In this document: piece after piece, positions 32,540-42,090 of the stretch
Layout: each line of letters opens with the position of its first letter
Numbering within the stretch: position 1 is the stretch's first letter
Assembly: GCF_015140235.1 (NCBI RefSeq)
Contig: NZ_AP023321.1
Location: 606,001 to 670,000, forward strand
Reading direction: 5' to 3'
DNA from: Solibaculum mannosilyticum
GTDB taxonomy: Bacteria; Bacillota; Clostridia; Oscillospirales; Acutalibacteraceae
Length of the DNA stretch: 64,000 nucleotides
Translations under genes and position numbers: made by a program
Notes under the pieces: generated by a model
Databases searched by the model: none
Seen by the model: the letters and a program-made list of their open reading frames with translations, nothing else
Told to the model about the DNA's origin: nothing

Positions 32540-33820
32540 ATGCCGGATCTTACCCGCCGTTCCATCGGCGAGGGAATTGACTTCTTACCCATTGCAAATC
32601 ACCAGTTTAAAACCGGCTTGCTGACCGTCAGCCTGCATTTGCCGCTTCAGAAAGAAGCTGCCGCACAAAATGCGATCCTGCCTCAGCTTCTGGCCCGTAC
32701 CTGCCGGGCATACCCCGATATGACGGCCCTCAACGAGAAGCTGGCCCAATTGTATGGCGCGAGGCTGTTTGACAATGTGGGACGTCTGGGGGAAAACCAG
32801 GTGCTCAGCATCGGCATCCTGTTCCTGGATGACCGCTATGCTTTGGACGATACTTCGGTTTCCGACCAATGCGCTGAACTTCTGTGCGATCTGCTTTTTG
32901 ATCCTGCGCTGGAGGATGAGAAATTCCGTGCCGCCGATGTGGAACGGGAAAAGAGGGTCCTTACTGAAGTTATCCAGTCGGAGATTGTGGATAAACGGAC
33001 TTATTCGAAAAACCGCTGTGAACAAATCATGTGCGAAGGGGAGGCCTACGGAGTCAGCCGGTACGGTACGGTGGAGCAAGTCGCAGCCCTGACGCCTGCC
33101 CAGGTCACAAAGGCGTGGAGGGATGCGCTGGAAAACGCTTATGTGTCGGTGTCCACTCTGGGGGACATCAAATCGGATGCGCTGGTCAAACGGATGCAGG
33201 AAGCGTTTTCCCGGTGCAACCGGAAAAAGCCGGAACGTCCGGCGCCTCAGATTGTCCCAGCCCCTGCCAAAGTCAAAGAGGTGGCCGAGCAGCTGCCGGT
33301 CCAACAGGCAAAATTGGTGCTGGGATTCCGCACATCCATCGCCGAGCCCTCCGATGAGGTCATGGCGGCGCGGGTGATGACGGCCCTTTTCGGCGGCACC
33401 CCGACTTCCAAATTGTTCCTGAATGTGCGGGAGAAATTGAGCCTTTGCTATTACTGCGCCGCACGGTACGACCGTCAGAAGGGCGTACTGCTGGTGGAAA
33501 GCGGTATCGAGCGTCCCAACAAAGAAAAGGCCCAGGCAGAGATTCTCCGCCAGCTTGATGATCTCAAACAAGGCAAATTCACAGACGAGGAATTGGCAGC
33601 CACCATCTTAAGCGTCCAGAACTCCTTCCGTACGGTCAGCGATTCCCAGTTCGGACTGGGCAACTGGTATGAAAGCCAGCTGTTTGACCGGAGGTTCCAG
33701 TCACCGGAAGAGGCTGCCGAGTCGGCCGGACGTGTCACCCGGGATCAGGTCATCGCCGCCGCCAAAACCGTGACGCTTGACACCGTCTATCTGCTGGAGG
33801 GAGAGGAGGCAAAGGCATGA
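32540..33820 (+). CDS. ymfF: M16-family peptidase-like protein, zinc site lost (YmfF-like)
   Basis: A 426-residue member of the pitrilysin/M16 family. The HxxEH zinc motif is absent: the corresponding N-terminal region reads QNAILPQLLARTCRAYPD. It should therefore be the non-catalytic partner of a heterodimer, as in YmfF/YmfH and the processing-peptidase pairs. The C-terminal half keeps the M16 substrate arch with LFGGTPTSKLFLNVREKLSLCYYC. The start is ATG 32540 behind GATGAGGAGATG. Its stop overlaps the ATG of the catalytic partner (ATGA at 33817), indicating coupling. Confidence 0.9.
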   Translation: MPDLTRRSIGEGIDFLPIANHQFKTGLLTVSLHLPLQKEAAAQNAILPQLLARTCRAYPDMTALNEKLAQLYGARLFDNVGRLGENQVLSIGILFLDDRYALDDTSVSDQCAELLCDLLFDPALEDEKFRAADVEREKRVLTEVIQSEIVDKRTYSKNRCEQIMCEGEAYGVSRYGTVEQVAALTPAQVTKAWRDALENAYVSVSTLGDIKSDALVKRMQEAFSRCNRKKPERPAPQIVPAPAKVKEVAEQLPVQQAKLVLGFRTSIAEPSDEVMAARVMTALFGGTPTSKLFLNVREKLSLCYYCAARYDRQKGVLLVESGIERPNKEKAQAEILRQLDDLKQGKFTDEELAATILSVQNSFRTVSDSQFGLGNWYESQLFDRRFQSPEEAAESAGRVTRDQVIAAAKTVTLDTVYLLEGEEAKA

Positions 33821-35091
33821 AGATTCAAGAGATTCAAAACGAACGTCTGGGTGAAAAGATCTTTAAGATCGATCACCGGTCGGGCTTGACCATCTATGTG
33901 TGCCCCAAGGAGGGATACCAATCGACGTATGCCATCTTTGGCACCCAGTACGGTTCTATAGATACCAAATTTCGTCGCAAAGGGGAGAAGGAATGGACCA
34001 CCGTTCCCGAGGGCATCGCCCATTACCTGGAGCACAAGCTCTTTGAGAGCGAGGACGGCGACGCCTTTGCCCGTTACGCCAAAACGGGAGCTTCCGCCAA
34101 TGCATACACCTCCTTTGACCAGACCTGTTATCTGTTTTCCTGCACGGAGAATTTCGACCAGTCCCTGGAGATTTTACTGGACTTTGTCCAGTCCCCCTAT
34201 TTCACCGAAGAGACCGTGCGCAAAGAACAGGGGATCATCGGCCAGGAAATCCGCATGTACGATGATGCGCCCGACTGGAGGGTCCAGTTTAATCTGTTGG
34301 CCGCTTTGTATCAGAATCACCCGGTGCGCATCGATATCGCCGGGACGGTGGAGTCCATCGCCCAGATCGATGCCGAACTTCTGTACCGCTGTTACCGCAC
34401 CTTCTATAACTTAAAGAATATGGTGCTGACAGTGGCGGGCAAGGTGACGGTAGATCAAGTGTTGGCTGTGGCCGATCGGATGCTCAAGCCCAATACCCCC
34501 ATTGAAATTGAGCGGGGATTTGTGGAAGAGCCGGACGACGTCATGCAGTCCAGAGTGGAGCAGAGGCTGGCGGTTACCACTCCGCTTTTCACCATCGGGT
34601 TTAAGGAGCATTCCAACGGTGGTATTGTGCCGGCCTCCCAGGTGGCCTATACCAATATTTTGCTGGAGATGCTCACCGGCAAAGCGTCGCCGCTGTACCG
34701 CCGTCTGGTGGACGAGGGCCTCATCAACGATAACTTTGGCGCTGAATACTTTGAAGGACGGGGTTATTCCGCGCCCTTGATTGCCGGAGAATCCAAGGAT
34801 CCCGATGCTGTGGACGCCGCCATTAAAAAGGAAATCGTCCGTATGCGGGAACAGGGCGTGGATGCCGAGGCCTTTGAGACAGCCCGCCGCACCTTATATG
34901 GCCAGGCGGTCATGGGCTTTAACAGTGTGGATAATCTTGCCAATCGGTTGGCTTCCTGTCACTTCACCGGCCGCGGCCTATACGATATGGTGGAATGTAT
35001 TGCAAACGCCACCAAAGAGGATGTTGAGAAACGTCTCAAAGAATCCTTTGACGAGAAAAGAAGCGCGTTGTCGATCATTTTACCGGCATAA
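33817..35091 (+). CDS. ymfH: M16-family zinc peptidase (YmfH-like)
   Basis: A 424-residue M16 peptidase with the inverted zinc motif HYLEHKLFE near residue 69, a downstream glutamate in EQGIIGQE, and a C-terminal domain of the same fold ending SIILPA. It should form a clamshell heterodimer with the zinc-less YmfF-like protein encoded immediately upstream. The substrate is not known; relatives process peptides. The start overlaps the preceding stop. A GC hairpin follows at 35104-35138 before lgt. Confidence 0.93.
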   Translation: MKIQEIQNERLGEKIFKIDHRSGLTIYVCPKEGYQSTYAIFGTQYGSIDTKFRRKGEKEWTTVPEGIAHYLEHKLFESEDGDAFARYAKTGASANAYTSFDQTCYLFSCTENFDQSLEILLDFVQSPYFTEETVRKEQGIIGQEIRMYDDAPDWRVQFNLLAALYQNHPVRIDIAGTVESIAQIDAELLYRCYRTFYNLKNMVLTVAGKVTVDQVLAVADRMLKPNTPIEIERGFVEEPDDVMQSRVEQRLAVTTPLFTIGFKEHSNGGIVPASQVAYTNILLEMLTGKASPLYRRLVDEGLINDNFGAEYFEGRGYSAPLIAGESKDPDAVDAAIKKEIVRMREQGVDAEAFETARRTLYGQAVMGFNSVDNLANRLASCHFTGRGLYDMVECIANATKEDVEKRLKESFDEKRSALSIILPA

Positions 35092-35103
35092 AGAAAAAGC
35101 TTT

Positions 35104-35138
35104 CAGGCGGTGGATCGGGACTGCCAATCCGCCGCCTG
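35104..35138 (+). terminator. Hairpin between ymfH and lgt
   Basis: CAGGCGG(T)GGAT and ATCC(G)CCGCCTG form a stem followed by CTCTTTG, a weak T-tract. It may be a leaky terminator, leaving lgt-folD partly dependent on upstream transcription. Confidence 0.6.
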
Positions 35139-35176
35139 CTCTTTGTAAATGAGAAAAACCTGAGGAGGTACATAAC

Positions 35177-36700
35177 GTGGAATCGACCATATCCTTTCCC
35201 AACCTAGGAGACGGCTTGACCTTTACCATCGACCGGGTAGCTTTTTCCTTTAATTTATTCGGCCAGCAGGTGGATATCTATTGGTATGGGATCTTGATTG
35301 CCCTAGGTATGCTGTTGGCGGTGCTGTACGCCATGCGCAATGCAAAACGTTTGGACGTCAATTCCGACCGTCTGTTGGATGTCATTCTGGGCGGTATCAT
35401 CGGAGGTATCATCGGAGCAAGGCTTTACTACGTCCTATTTAACCTTTCGGACTTCACCAGTTTTGCAGATGTCTTTAATGTAAAGCAAGGCGGTCTAGCC
35501 ATTTACGGCGGTCTGATCGGCGGCTTGCTGGTGGGAGGTCTCATCTGTAAATGGCGCAAGGTGTCCTTTTTCAGCGTATGCGACCTTGCGGCGGTGGGAT
35601 TCCTCATCGGCCAGGGTATCGGACGATGGGGCAACTTTATCAACCAAGAGGCCTTCGGTACCAACACCAATCTCCCTTGGGGAATGACCGGCGACCATAT
35701 TTCCAGCTATCTCTACACCAATACGCAGTGGCTGGCCGATCACGGCGTGGACGTAGACTTCACCCAACCGGTACATCCTTGTTTCCTCTATGAATCCATC
35801 TGGTGCCTGATCGGCGTGATCCTTTTGCATCTGCTGAGCAAACGCCGCCGGTATAAAGGCCAGGTCTTTGTGGGATACGTTGTGTGGTACGGTATCGGCC
35901 GTTTCTTCATCGAAGGACTGCGTACCGACAGTCTTTACATCGGCAGCTCCAACATCCGTATTTCTCAATTGCTGTCCGGATTGGTGGTCATCGCCGCCGT
36001 CATCGCTCACTTCATTATCATGAGCAAAGTCAAGGAAAGGGAAAGCGAAGATCCCAATTATGTGCCGGTGTTTGGCACGGTGGAACAGGGCGGATCCTTA
36101 GAGGATTTGCGCTTGGCGGCTGCGAAACAGCGTGCCCTTGCATCCAGCCTGACAGAGGAGGCCCAGTCCCTGCGGGAACAGGCTGCCCAACTGGAGAAAC
36201 AGGAGATGGAAGAAGCGCAGAAAGCTGCATCTCAGGATGAGCCTGATCAGGAAGTCCCGGATTCTGAGGAAGCATCCGCCAAAGAGGAAGTGCCTTCCCA
36301 GGCCGATGAGGGACAACCTAAGGAGACGTCCGAGCAGTTGATCCAAAAGGCCGAGGAAGCTGAGAAAAAGGCCGAAGAGGCCAGCGAAGAAGCCTCCCGC
36401 CTTGAACAGGAAGCGGCAAAGGTGCAGAGGCAGAGGGAAGCCTCTTCCCTCATTGCCAAGGCGTCTGATTTGGAAAAAGAGGCTCAGAGCCTGAAAGAGA
36501 CAGCCAAAACCCTGCGGGAAAGCAGGGAAGAAGGAGCCGAGGAGAAGGCTCAGGAAGCCGAAGCAAAGGCTGTTCAGCTGGAAAAAGAGGCCAAGGATTA
36601 CCGTCGTGTGGCACAGAAGCAAAATGACGAGGAGGATGAAGTGGAAGACGCCGCTCCTGTACAGAAGGACAACGAGGAAGGGGAAGATATAAATGGCTAA
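35177..36700 (+). CDS. lgt: Prolipoprotein diacylglyceryl transferase with long acidic coiled-coil C-terminal extension
   Basis: A 507-residue integral membrane enzyme that transfers diacylglycerol from phosphatidylglycerol to the lipobox Cys of prolipoproteins. The first 285 residues are a complete Lgt: seven helices, [11 protein letters not shown], the HGG-equivalent [14 protein letters not shown] and the signature [17 protein letters not shown], then PCFLYES and [10 protein letters not shown]. After the last helix comes a tail of about 210 residues rich in Glu, Ala, Lys and Gln ([19 protein letters not shown] and similar), predicted coiled coil and facing the cytoplasm. Typical Lgt is 260-300 residues. 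Start is GTG 35177 behind GGAGG. It overlaps folD by eight bases. Confidence 0.95.
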   Translation: MESTISFPNLGDGLTFTIDRVAFSFNLFGQQVDIYWYGILIALGMLLAVLYAMRNAKRLDVNSDRLLDVILGGIIGGIIGARLYYVLFNLSDFTSFADVFNVKQGGLAIYGGLIGGLLVGGLICKWRKVSFFSVCDLAAVGFLIGQGIGRWGNFINQEAFGTNTNLPWGMTGDHISSYLYTNTQWLADHGVDVDFTQPVHPCFLYESIWCLIGVILLHLLSKRRRYKGQVFVGYVVWYGIGRFFIEGLRTDSLYIGSSNIRISQLLSGLVVIAAVIAHFIIMSKVKERESEDPNYVPVFGTVEQGGSLEDLRLAAAKQRALASSLTEEAQSLREQAAQLEKQEMEEAQKAASQDEPDQEVPDSEEASAKEEVPSQADEGQPKETSEQLIQKAEEAEKKAEEASEEASRLEQEAAKVQRQREASSLIAKASDLEKEAQSLKETAKTLRESREEGAEEKAQEAEAKAVQLEKEAKDYRRVAQKQNDEEDEVEDAAPVQKDNEEGEDING

Positions 36701-37550
36701 ATTAATCAATGGCAAGGAGGTTTCAGCCCAGGTCAAAGCACGGGTGGCGGCTGAAACAGAGGAACTCAAGAAAAAAGGAATTGTACCGGGCCTGGCGGTC
36801 ATCCTGGTGGGGGACGACCCTGCTTCTCAGGTGTATGTCCGCAATAAAAAGAGGGCCTGTGAAGAGGTGGGATTTTTGTCGGAGGAGTATCGTCTGGCGG
36901 CCGACGTCACTCAGGATGAACTCCTTTCCCTCATCGAGAGCCTCAATGCACGCAGCGACATCAGCGGCATTCTGGTGCAGCTTCCCCTTCCCAAGCATCT
37001 GGATGAGAAGGCTGTGCTCAATGTCATCTCGCCTCTCAAGGATGTGGATGCATTCCAGCCGGTCAATGTGGGACGCATCATGATCGGTGATTATCACTTT
37101 TTGCCCTGCACTCCGGCCGGAGTTATGGAACTTTTGAAATCGGCGGATGTGGATTTGTGTGGAAAACGGGCGGTAGTCATCGGCCGCAGCAACATTGTGG
37201 GAAAACCAATGGCTATGCTTCTGATGCATGAGAATGCCACTGTCACCATCTGCCACTCCAGGACAAAGGATCTTCCGTCTGTATGCCGGGAGGCTGACGT
37301 ATTGGTAGCAGCCATTGGCAAGGCCAAATTTGTCACCGCTGACTTCGTAAAACCGGGAGCGGCTGTTATTGATGTGGGTATGAACCGGGATGAAAATGGA
37401 AAGCTGTGCGGCGATGTGGATTTTGATTCCGTAGAGCCTGTAGCTGGATGCATTACCCCTGTTCCAGGAGGCGTCGGTCCCATGACAATCGCCATGTTAA
37501 TGCAAAATACTCTCATGGCTGCCAAAATTCAAAATGGCATGATAAAATAA
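36693..37550 (+). CDS. folD: Bifunctional methylenetetrahydrofolate dehydrogenase/cyclohydrolase
   Basis: A 285-residue cytoplasmic enzyme that interconverts 5,10-methylene-, 5,10-methenyl- and 10-formyl-THF. The [14 protein letters not shown] segment holds the active-site Tyr and Lys. [30 protein letters not shown], the NADP motif [13 protein letters not shown] and the closing [19 protein letters not shown] are all present. Length is normal. The ATG lies within the last codons of lgt, so the two are coupled; no shared function is apparent. Confidence 0.98.
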   Translation: MAKLINGKEVSAQVKARVAAETEELKKKGIVPGLAVILVGDDPASQVYVRNKKRACEEVGFLSEEYRLAADVTQDELLSLIESLNARSDISGILVQLPLPKHLDEKAVLNVISPLKDVDAFQPVNVGRIMIGDYHFLPCTPAGVMELLKSADVDLCGKRAVVIGRSNIVGKPMAMLLMHENATVTICHSRTKDLPSVCREADVLVAAIGKAKFVTADFVKPGAAVIDVGMNRDENGKLCGDVDFDSVEPVAGCITPVPGGVGPMTIAMLMQNTLMAAKIQNGMIK

Positions 37551-37600
37551 CAGAAGCCTCGACAGTTCAAAAATTTTTTTGAAATTGCACAAATTATCAC

Positions 37601-37629
37601 TTGACTTTCCTGCGTGAATCGGCTATGAT
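37601..37629 (+). promoter_or_regulatory. Promoter of the SigH-like gene
   Basis: TTGACT (37601-37606), 17 bases and TATGAT (37624-37629), about 57 bases before the start codon. Confidence 0.75.
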
Positions 37630-37686
37630 AATAGAAAGCAAAAGATTTTATAACTGTGTTCTTTTGGTTTTTACTCAAAGGAATTC

Positions 37687-38274
37687 ATGCAGGAGAAGTC
37701 AAGATTGTTTGATTCCGTTTCAGATGAACAGTTGGTGCAAAAGGCCCGTCAAGGTGAACAAGAAGCTTTTGCCGCATTGTTTACCCGATATGCTCCGTTG
37801 GTGGAGAGCAAGGCTGCTGATTTGGCGCCAGGGCTTGAGCCGGACGATCTGAAGCAGGAAGGGCGGATGGGACTTCTGTCGGCAGTGCTTACATTTGATC
37901 CTGCCCGTGGAGTGCCGTTTCGTGCCTATGCGTCGGTGTGCGTCAGCCATCGCGTGTCAAGCGCAAGGCGCACAGCTTTCAAACATTCTATGTTGCATTC
38001 ATCCCTCTCTTTGAACGGCGAGGAATCGTCGGCATTGGAGGAGGTTCCGGATGCTGGAGCGGATCCGGAACAACAGGTCATTCAGTGGGAAGAATCCAGC
38101 CGGATTTATACCTCCTTGACCGAAAGGTTATCTCCCTTGGAGAAGAAATCGCTTTTGCTTTATCTCAGCGGCTCGACTTACGAGGAAATTGCAGAAAAAC
38201 TAGGCTGCACTTTTAAGGCGATAGATAACGCCCTGCAACGCGTCAGACGAAAGCTGCGAAATATCCACACATAA
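37687..38274 (+). CDS. RNA polymerase sigma factor, SigH/sigma-70 family
   Basis: A 195-residue alternative sigma factor. Region 2 is visible from VQKARQGEQEAFAALFTRYAPLV through DLKQEGRMGLLSAVLTFDP and VPFRAYASVCVSHRV. Region 4 is LSPLEKKSLLLYLSGSTYEEIAEKL followed by the recognition helix FKAIDNALQRVRRKL. The order and spacing match Spo0H-like factors of Clostridia rather than ECF factors. Start ATG 37687 has AAAGGA upstream. It is transcribed from its own promoter and is followed by a tRNA-like element and the zinc-ribbon gene. Without regulon data a sporulation role is only likely. Confidence 0.9.
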   Translation: MQEKSRLFDSVSDEQLVQKARQGEQEAFAALFTRYAPLVESKAADLAPGLEPDDLKQEGRMGLLSAVLTFDPARGVPFRAYASVCVSHRVSSARRTAFKHSMLHSSLSLNGEESSALEEVPDAGADPEQQVIQWEESSRIYTSLTERLSPLEKKSLLLYLSGSTYEEIAEKLGCTFKAIDNALQRVRRKLRNIHT

Positions 38275-38304
38275 AACTTGCCAAAGGGCGGTTTTATCAT
38301 AATG

Positions 38305-38368
38305 TGCCCGAGTAGCTTAAGTCAGAGCGTTGGTATCAAAGGTGTCGGTTTGAATCCGTCCTGGGGCA
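38305..38368 (+). other. tRNA-like element lacking a proper anticodon arm
   Basis: A 64-nt stretch folds like a shortened tRNA. Acceptor GCCCGAG/CTGGGGC starts at 38306 with one mismatch. The D arm is GCTT/GAGC with a six-base loop, and a T arm has loop TTTGAAT and stem GTCGG/CCGTC with one mismatch. Only about 15 nt lie where 23 are normal, so there is no true anticodon arm, and no CCA follows. It ends 29 bases before the zinc-ribbon start and would lie in its 5' untranslated region. It is either a decayed tRNA or a structured regulatory leader. Confidence 0.5.
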
Positions 38369-38397
38369 AAATCATTCTCAAAGCGAGGTAACAAAAC

Positions 38398-38673
38398 ATG
38401 TACGAGGATAAGACACTTGTCTGCAAAGACTGCGGCGCTGAATTTGTTTTCACTGCTGGCGAACAGGAATTCTATGCTTCCAAGGGTTTCGTGAATGAGC
38501 CCCAGCGTTGCAAAGCTTGCCGTGATGCCCGCAAGAACGCATCCAAAGCTGACCGTGAGATGCATACCGCTGTTTGCGCAAACTGCGGTAAGGAAGCCAG
38601 AGTTCCCTTTAAGCCCCGCGAGGACCGTCCGGTCTACTGCAGCGAGTGCTTTGCCCAGATGCGTGGCGAATAA
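38398..38673 (+). CDS. Small zinc-ribbon protein
   Basis: A 91-residue basic-acidic protein with two zinc ribbons: CKDCG with CKAC (residues about 9-42) and CANCG with CSEC (about 61-85). The family, beginning MYEDKTLVCKDCG, is widely conserved in Firmicutes as a hypothetical zinc-ribbon protein. Its role is not established; nucleic-acid or ribosome binding is a common guess for such folds. Start ATG 38398 is preceded by GCGAGGT. It lies downstream of a tRNA-like structure and ends with a strong terminator, so it is probably a separate, well-expressed unit. Confidence 0.92.
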   Translation: MYEDKTLVCKDCGAEFVFTAGEQEFYASKGFVNEPQRCKACRDARKNASKADREMHTAVCANCGKEARVPFKPREDRPVYCSECFAQMRGE

Positions 38674-38704
38674 TTCACCAACGCTCTTTGGACTCCAATG
38701 AACA

Positions 38705-38737
38705 AAAAACACCTGCGTAACACGCAGGTGTTTTTTT
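38705..38737 (+). terminator. Terminator of the zinc-ribbon gene
   Basis: AAAACACCTGCG and CGCAGGTGTTTTTTT form a perfect stem with a T-run. Confidence 0.93.
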
Positions 38738-38786
38738 GCGTATAGGTAAAGATACTATTCTGCCTTGGCTTGGAATAAATATAAAA

Positions 38787-38827
38787 AAGAGGCGTTACTG
38801 GATTTTTATTTCCAGTAACGCCTCTTT
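38787..38827 (-). terminator. Terminator of the GH76 gene
   Basis: AAAGAGGCGTTACTGGA and TCCAGTAACGCCTCTTT pair perfectly around an eight-base loop, just after the GH76 stop on the minus strand. Confidence 0.92.
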
Positions 38828-38844
38828 GTGTCAAATAAATCAGG

Positions 38845-40752
38845 TTATTGAATCGTACCGCTAAATGCAGAAGCTAAGGGGGCTCCGGAAGGATCCAGAA
38901 CCATTACCTTGTAAGAACCAACTCCTTGCGGCAAATCAGCTAGGGAAGTGGATACTGTAGCAGTACCGTCTGCTTCAACTGATACCGACTGGATTGTGGT
39001 GCCCATAAAGCGACCCTCTTCACTGTATAGAGCCAGTGCTACATTGCAAGGCTGTTCTTCAGCCTGAAGATTATCGATTTTGGTGACAATAGCATCATCC
39101 TGTTTGGTCTGGGAGACATAGATGTTATCCTGCAAAGAGGAATAAGGCTCAAATACTTCCACCATCAGTTTATCCAGGAAGAACCACGGATCAGTATCCG
39201 CATCATTGGGATGGTTGGTGGGATTGTAATAGGTCAAGCGGATGGAGTTTTCTCCCTCATGAAGATAAACATATTCGCTGGAAACCAGCCATTGATTGGC
39301 AGGCTGACCGGAGAAGGTCAATTTGACAGGATCCCCACCGTTGACGCTCATACGGCGGGTATTTTCCTGACGGGAATAATAACGGAATTGCAGCTTATAA
39401 ATGCCGTCCTCCGGGACCTTAACCGGGAAATTGACCCAACCGTCTTTTACATGGTTTGTATCGTCATTCCACCATACGATGTGGCCCCCGCCGGTATAGC
39501 CAGACTGATTGGTACCAGTGGCAACGTCAGAACGTTCAGCGCCTTCGGCCTGCCAGAAGGTGGCGTAGAAAGGATAGGTTTCCTGATCGTCAAAGCCGGA
39601 CAAGAATAGAAGGCAAGGTGCGGCCACAGACGAGATGCTGTAAATACTGTCTTCTTCACCAGGGGTGATGGCCAGATTGGAACCGCACAGGTTATCGGAA
39701 GCACGGCGATGTGTGTAAGCCTGGGAAGCGTTGGATTTTAAGAAGGGGAGATACTTCTCTGCGTCAGCGGGATTGGCCTTGGCGATGAAGGACATCTGGC
39801 GCAGGAATACGATTTTGAAAGCAGCAGCATCGCCGTTTCCTTCGTCGTTCATGGTAGTGCCGTCAAAGGTCAGGTTCTCAATGACCCAGTCGAGGCACAG
39901 GCGTGCAGTATCCATATAGGATTCGTCGCCTGTGATGGTGTAGAGCTCATAGCTGGCGCCGGCGAATAGACCGTTGTTGTAAGAGAACTTCCAGTTGTTT
40001 TTCTGTCCGTTGAACTGGATGTTGTCCAACATTTCACCGTTGCCGAGATAGAGGTTTTCCTTGGTCCAGTTGTAGATACGCAGAGCCTGTTCTTCGTAAG
40101 CGGCGCTCTTCTCAGGATCGGTGTCGGCATAGATTTTGGAAAGACGAGCCGCCACGATAGCTGCATTGGCATTGGTAGCTACGTTTTTCTGATTTTCTTC
40201 CGGAGGGATCATTCTCCACAGGATACCGCCGTCCAGGAAAGTCTCATCCCAGTGGCTGTAGACCTTCTCGTACATTTCGGTAGCCAGCTCCAGATATTCG
40301 CTGTTATTAGTCAGCGTATAGGCACGGGCGGCCGCCTGCGCCCACCAGCAGAGATCATCGTTATAGGTATTCTCTGTCCAATGGTCGACGTCCCAACCCC
40401 AACTGACGTGTTCATTGTTGAGGAAGCCTTCGTATACGTCATGGATCATGGTAGCGTATTTTTCATCGCCGGTGGCTTCATAGGCGTCGTTCAAAGTATC
40501 CCATAGCACACCGGATACCCAGAAGTCGGTTTCCTTTGTCTGTTCACCGCCGTTCTGCGGATTGTCGCTGAACTTATAAAAACGATGTTCGTCTTCCTTA
40601 TAGTATACGCTGAGAAAAGCATCCATAGCCTCCTGGGCCTGATCGGCCGTCATGGCTCCAACCGTCAGCACACCGCCTGACGTCAGAACCGATAAAGCCA
40701 TCGCCAGCGCCATGGTGAGAGAAAGTATTCTCCCCATTAATTTTTTACGCAT
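38845..40752 (-). CDS. Secreted GH76-family glycoside hydrolase with carbohydrate-binding module
   Basis: A 635-residue exported protein with a signal peptide (basic MRKKLMGR, hydrophobic SLTMALAMALSVLTSGG). Residues about 35-390 form an alpha/alpha-barrel like GH76 endo-alpha-1,6-mannanases; the adjacent catalytic aspartates fit TYNDDLCWWAQAAARAY, and other family features are DGGILWR and NNGLFAGASYELY. A beta-sandwich module (about 410-545: YTGGGHIVWWNDD, WFFLDKLMVEVF) resembles CBM6/35, and an Ig-like domain closes the protein. There is no sorting motif, so it is released or loosely bound. It stands alone under its own promoter. The substrate could be yeast mannan or a bacterial mannose-containing glycan. 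Confidence 0.85.
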   Translation of the reverse strand: MRKKLMGRILSLTMALAMALSVLTSGGVLTVGAMTADQAQEAMDAFLSVYYKEDEHRFYKFSDNPQNGGEQTKETDFWVSGVLWDTLNDAYEATGDEKYATMIHDVYEGFLNNEHVSWGWDVDHWTENTYNDDLCWWAQAAARAYTLTNNSEYLELATEMYEKVYSHWDETFLDGGILWRMIPPEENQKNVATNANAAIVAARLSKIYADTDPEKSAAYEEQALRIYNWTKENLYLGNGEMLDNIQFNGQKNNWKFSYNNGLFAGASYELYTITGDESYMDTARLCLDWVIENLTFDGTTMNDEGNGDAAAFKIVFLRQMSFIAKANPADAEKYLPFLKSNASQAYTHRRASDNLCGSNLAITPGEEDSIYSISSVAAPCLLFLSGFDDQETYPFYATFWQAEGAERSDVATGTNQSGYTGGGHIVWWNDDTNHVKDGWVNFPVKVPEDGIYKLQFRYYSRQENTRRMSVNGGDPVKLTFSGQPANQWLVSSEYVYLHEGENSIRLTYYNPTNHPNDADTDPWFFLDKLMVEVFEPYSSLQDNIYVSQTKQDDAIVTKIDNLQAEEQPCNVALALYSEEGRFMGTTIQSVSVEADGTATVSTSLADLPQGVGSYKVMVLDPSGAPLASAFSGTIQ

Positions 40753-41016
40753 AGGTACAACTCCTTTTTCACTATTGTCCGATCGCTTTGGATACCCGTG
40801 TTAAAAAAGCCGAGATATCACCTGTATTTGGGCGATACAGGCGCAATATACGGCGGACAAAGCCTCCTTTCCTTCACGGTTTGGGGGATCTTGTAAGAGT
40901 TAAGTTCCTAATAAAAGCGGACAGGTCGAAAAAGGACAAATGTCTTTTGTGATAATTATTCAACATCTTTGTGGGTTTGTCAACCATAATTAGTCGGTTT
41001 TTGCTATTAAAATAAA
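40753..41016 (-). promoter_or_regulatory. Promoter region of the GH76 gene, with dyad
   Basis: TTGACA (40978-40983) and AATAAT (40955-40960) are 17 bases apart on the minus strand. A dyad AAAGGACA-aa-TGTCTTTT (40931-40948) lies directly downstream, at a repressor position. The rest, a leader of nearly 200 nt, shows no recognised structure. Confidence 0.65.
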
Positions 41017-41057
41017 GAAAAGACGTGGACAATAAAAGGGGTGTCCACGTCTTTTTT
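41017..41057 (-). terminator. Terminator of galE
   Basis: AAAAGACGTGGACA and TGTCCACGTCTTTT pair perfectly around ten bases, directly after the galE stop on the minus strand. Confidence 0.93.
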
Positions 41058-41067
41058 AGGTTATCTT

Positions 41068-42090
41068 TTATTTGTCATACCCTTTGGGGTTCTGGGACTG
41101 CCAACGCCAAGCGTCTACACACATGGTCTTTAAATCGCGTTCAGCTTTCCAGTCCAGCACTTGAGCCGCCTTGGAAGGATCGGCATAACATACCGCCACA
41201 TCGCCGGCGCGGCGGGGGGCGATTTGATAGGGCACTGGGACGCCTGTGGCCTCTTCAAACGTGTGGACAATGTCCAGCACACTGTAGCCAATGCCGGTCC
41301 CCAAATTGATGGCGTCTATACCGGGCTTGCCTTCAAGCCAGCGGACGGCTTTGACGTGGCCGATGGCCAAGTCCACCACATGGATATAATCCCGTACGCC
41401 GGTGCCGTCAGGGGTGGGATAATCGTCTCCGAATACCGACAGAACAGGCAGTTTTCCAATGGCCACTTGAGATACATAAGGCATCAGATTGTTGGGGATG
41501 CCGTTGGGATCTTCGCCGATACGTCCGCTTTCATGGGCGCCGATGGGATTAAAATAGCGCAGGAGAGCGATATTCCAGCTATTGTCGCTGCGCCAGAAGT
41601 CCCGTAACATCTCCTCGATGACCAGCTTTGTACGGCCGTAGGGATTGGTGATAGAGGCAATGTCCACCGGATCGCTTTCGCTGAGAGGCATCTTCTTGGG
41701 AAGGCCATATACCGTCGCAGAGGAGCTGAATACAATGCTCTTGACACCATGCTTGGCCATGACGTCGCACAGCACCATCGTGCCGGTGACGTTGTTATGG
41801 TAATACCGAAGGGGGACCTTGACCGATTCCCCCACCGCTTTAAGCCCGGCGAAATGGATGACCGATTCAATCTTGTTTTCAGTAAATACCTGATCCAGAG
41901 ATTTCTCGTCCAGGATATCGACTTCATAAAAACGGAAATCACGGCCGCTGAGCTCCCGGATGCGGTTTAATACCTCCGGCTTGCTGTTGTAGAAATTATC
42001 CACCACCACAACGTCGTACCCCTCCTTGAGGAGCTCGACACAGGTGTGACTACCGATATAACCGGCGCCGCCGGTGACCAAAATGGACAT
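41068..42090 (-). CDS. galE: UDP-glucose 4-epimerase
   Basis: A 340-residue short-chain dehydrogenase-type enzyme interconverting UDP-glucose and UDP-galactose with bound NAD. Visible are the Rossmann motif [34 protein letters not shown], the catalytic Ser region SSSATVYG and the YxxxK motif YGRTK (active-site Tyr and Lys), then [18 protein letters not shown]. The start is ATG 42090 behind AAAGGAGG, trimming a spurious N-terminal extension. Single gene; it links the Leloir pathway to nucleotide sugars for surface glycans. Confidence 0.97.
   Translation of the reverse strand: MSILVTGGAGYIGSHTCVELLKEGYDVVVVDNFYNSKPEVLNRIRELSGRDFRFYEVDILDEKSLDQVFTENKIESVIHFAGLKAVGESVKVPLRYYHNNVTGTMVLCDVMAKHGVKSIVFSSSATVYGLPKKMPLSESDPVDIASITNPYGRTKLVIEEMLRDFWRSDNSWNIALLRYFNPIGAHESGRIGEDPNGIPNNLMPYVSQVAIGKLPVLSVFGDDYPTPDGTGVRDYIHVVDLAIGHVKAVRWLEGKPGIDAINLGTGIGYSVLDIVHTFEEATGVPVPYQIAPRRAGDVAVCYADPSKAAQVLDWKAERDLKTMCVDAWRWQSQNPKGYDK

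Noticed and set aside
32394..32624. 76-codon frame overlapping the ymfF start
   Set aside because: Overlaps the well-supported ymfF start and has no ribosome site.
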